Assembly: GCF_013141695.1 (NCBI RefSeq)
Contig: NZ_WHNY01000060.1
Span: 124,001-188,000, forward strand
DNA: 64,000 bases
Source: Paenibacillus plantarum
GTDB lineage: Bacteria; Bacillota; Bacilli; Paenibacillales; NBRC-103111
Reading direction: 5' to 3'
The position numbers were made by a program, and so were the translations under genes. This document shows positions 62,451 to 64,000 of this stretch, in pieces. Below the pieces are notes generated by a model. The model was not told the origin of the DNA. It searched no databases and saw only the letters and a list, made by a program, of their open reading frames with translations. Numbering within the stretch: position 1 is the stretch's first letter; every line of letters begins with the position of its first letter.

Positions 62451-64000
62451 TTGGCTCACTCTCATCCAGTAAAAAAACATACCGGGCTTATGGATTGGCT
62501 TACAACCGTCGATCATAAGAAAATCGGTATCCTGTATTTACTAGCGGGCGGCTTCTTCTTCCTCGTAGGGGGACTAGAAGCGATCTTAATTCGGATACAA
62601 CTCGCTTATCCAGATCAACAAATTTTTGTTGGAGATTCATTTAACCAATTAACAACGATGCACGGAACAACGATGATTTTCTTTGCGGCAATGCCGGTCA
62701 TCTTCGCTTTCATGAATGCCATCGTTCCGCTACAAATTGGTGCAAGGGACGTTGCGTTCCCGTTCGTTAACTCGCTTGGTTTCTGGTTATTCTTCGCCGG
62801 CGGCGTGCTTATGAACACTAGTTGGTTCTTAGGTGGAGCTCCAGATGCGGGTTGGACAGGATACGCACCTTTATCCTCGATCACCGATTCAAACTGGGGG
62901 GCAACTCTTGAAGGCAACTTGCAAGGAACGGACTTCTACGTTCTTGGTTTGCAAATTGCAGGTATCGGTACGCTAATCGGGGGGATTAACTTCCTTGTAA
63001 CGATTATCAACATGCGTGCTCCTGGGCTTACATACATGCGTTTGCCAATGTTTACTTGGTCTGCTTTTGTAACTTCAGGTTTGATCGTTCTTGCTTTCCC
63101 TGCAATCACGGTTGCATTGGTTGAGCTCATGTTTGACCGCGTCTTCGGTGGTGCATTCTTCGATGCAGCCAGAGGCGGTAACAACGTACTTTGGGAACAC
63201 TTGTTCTGGATTTTCGGGCATCCCGAAGTTTACATTTTGATTCTTCCTGCTTTCGGTATTATTTCTGAGATCGTTTCTACTTTTTCGAAAAAACGTCTGT
63301 TCGGATACAGCTCCATGGTATTTGCAACAGTGCTAATTGGTTTCTTAGGCTTCATGGTTTGGGTTCACCATATGTTTACAGCAGGTCTAGGCCCAGTAGC
63401 GAACTCGATCTTCGCGATTGCTACGATGGCGATTGCTGTTCCAACAGGTGTGAAAATCTTCAACTGGTTGTTCACACTTTGGGGTGGTCAAATCCGCTTT
63501 ACAACTGCGAATATCTTCGCAACAGCGTTCATTCCTACATTCGTTATGGGTGGAACTACAGGGGTTATGCTTGCGATTCCTGCAGCTGACTTCCAATATC
63601 ACGATACGTATTTCGTAGTAGCGCATTTCCACTATGTTATCGTTGGTGGTCTAGTACTTGGTTTGTTCGCAGGTCTTTACTACTGGTGGCCGAAAATGTT
63701 CGGTCGTATGCTAAGTGAAGGCTTAGGTAAATTGCATTTCTGGTTGTTCTTCATCGGTTTCCATTTGACATTCTTCCCGCAGCATTTCTTGGGACTAATG
63801 GGGATGCCGCGACGCGTCTTTACGTATCAGCCAGGATACGATCTCGAAGTTGGTAACTTAGTTTCAACGGTTGGTGCGTTCTTGATGGGTATTGGTACGT
63901 TGGTGTTCCTTATCAACATTATCACTACAGCAAGAAAACCAATGACAGCTCCTGCAGATCCGTGGGATGGACGCTCCTTGGAGTGGACAATTCCATCACC
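62451..64000 (+). CDS. ctaD: Cytochrome c oxidase subunit I, 5-prime part (runs off the window)
   Basis: This is the heme-copper core subunit, which reduces oxygen to water and pumps protons. The start is TTG 62451, with AAAGGAGG eight bases upstream. The frame is open for 516 codons and continues beyond the window. Visible motifs: TTMHGTTMIFFAAMP (heme a His), WEHLFWIFGHPEVYILILPA (CuB His and the cross-linked Tyr, with proton-channel Glu), VWVHHMFTAGLG (two CuB His), and VVAHFHYVIVGG (heme a3 and heme a His). About twelve helices of the usual fold are present. The gene order ctaC-ctaD is that of the caa3 operon. Confidence 0.97.
   Translation, partial: MAHSHPVKKHTGLMDWLTTVDHKKIGILYLLAGGFFFLVGGLEAILIRIQLAYPDQQIFVGDSFNQLTTMHGTTMIFFAAMPVIFAFMNAIVPLQIGARDVAFPFVNSLGFWLFFAGGVLMNTSWFLGGAPDAGWTGYAPLSSITDSNWGATLEGNLQGTDFYVLGLQIAGIGTLIGGINFLVTIINMRAPGLTYMRLPMFTWSAFVTSGLIVLAFPAITVALVELMFDRVFGGAFFDAARGGNNVLWEHLFWIFGHPEVYILILPAFGIISEIVSTFSKKRLFGYSSMVFATVLIGFLGFMVWVHHMFTAGLGPVANSIFAIATMAIAVPTGVKIFNWLFTLWGGQIRFTTANIFATAFIPTFVMGGTTGVMLAIPAADFQYHDTYFVVAHFHYVIVGGLVLGLFAGLYYWWPKMFGRMLSEGLGKLHFWLFFIGFHLTFFPQHFLGLMGMPRRVFTYQPGYDLEVGNLVSTVGAFLMGIGTLVFLINIITTARKPMTAPADPWDGRSLEWTIPS

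Overview
The window looks like a chromosomal segment of a spore-forming, Gram-positive bacterium of the Paenibacillaceae (Paenibacillus or a close relative). The reasons are: strong AGGAGG-type ribosome binding sites; several TTG and GTG starts; LplB/YtcP/solute-binding-protein sugar ABC transporters paired with membrane-bound AraC regulators; giant multi-module secreted polysaccharide-degrading proteins; a YhcN/YlaJ spore lipoprotein; a CvfC homologue; and a caa3-type cytochrome oxidase operon. I found no rRNA, tRNA or CRISPR array. LAYOUT. 1-10.4 kb is ordinary core: a HTH regulator with an M29 aminopeptidase, a YjbR-like protein, an AraC regulator divergent from a TIM-barrel isomerase, and a minus-strand operon. 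That operon holds a BMP lipoprotein, NupO/P/Q-type nucleoside transporter genes, a molybdopterin oxidoreductase and a nucleoside phosphorylase. 10.7-16.3 kb is one 1853-residue secreted protein with a heparinase II/III-like lyase core, preceded by a likely CcpA cre site. 16.6-25.2 kb is a visibly GC-richer block. It begins inside a broken MFS transporter gene, carries fossils of an LplB permease and a sugar-binding protein, and then encodes a 1721-residue secreted beta-helix protein and a GH3 glycosidase. 25.2-33.7 kb is AT-richer and holds a duplicated cassette of sialidase-fold enzyme, HpcH/HpaI aldolase and FGGY kinase. In the first copy the aldolase and kinase are broken by in-frame stops and the aldolase is also truncated; in the second copy all three are intact. 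A beta-propeller glycosidase-like gene lies between the copies. 34.1-42.4 kb has a membrane AraC regulator divergent from an LplB-YtcP-binding-protein operon, an SGNH hydrolase, and a wrecked Gfo/Idh gene joined to an IS1380-like transposase relic. 42.7-48.8 kb is a second, minus-strand sugar ABC system with its own membrane AraC regulator. 49-64 kb is mostly housekeeping: DedA-like and PAP2 membrane proteins, a methyltransferase, an LLM flavin oxidoreductase, an IF-3-like protein, a 14-unit 18-bp tandem array, a C39-like peptidase, an M48 protease, CvfC, a guanylate-kinase-like protein, a DEAD-box helicase with a repetitive basic tail, a YhcN lipoprotein, then ctaC and the start of ctaD, which runs off the end. 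HOW IT FITS TOGETHER (inference). The 10.7-48.8 kb section reads as a glycan-utilisation region built in layers. Secreted lyases, a glycosidase and an esterase-like enzyme cut an acidic glycan; two binding-protein-dependent ABC systems import oligosaccharides; cytoplasmic sialidase-fold and propeller enzymes release a monosaccharide; and the aldolase/kinase pair channels it to central metabolism. The many fossils and in-frame stops between 16.6 and 42.4 kb show that the region has been rearranged and is partly decaying. The repeated cassette does not match a catabolic pathway I can name with certainty and is the best candidate for an undescribed system.
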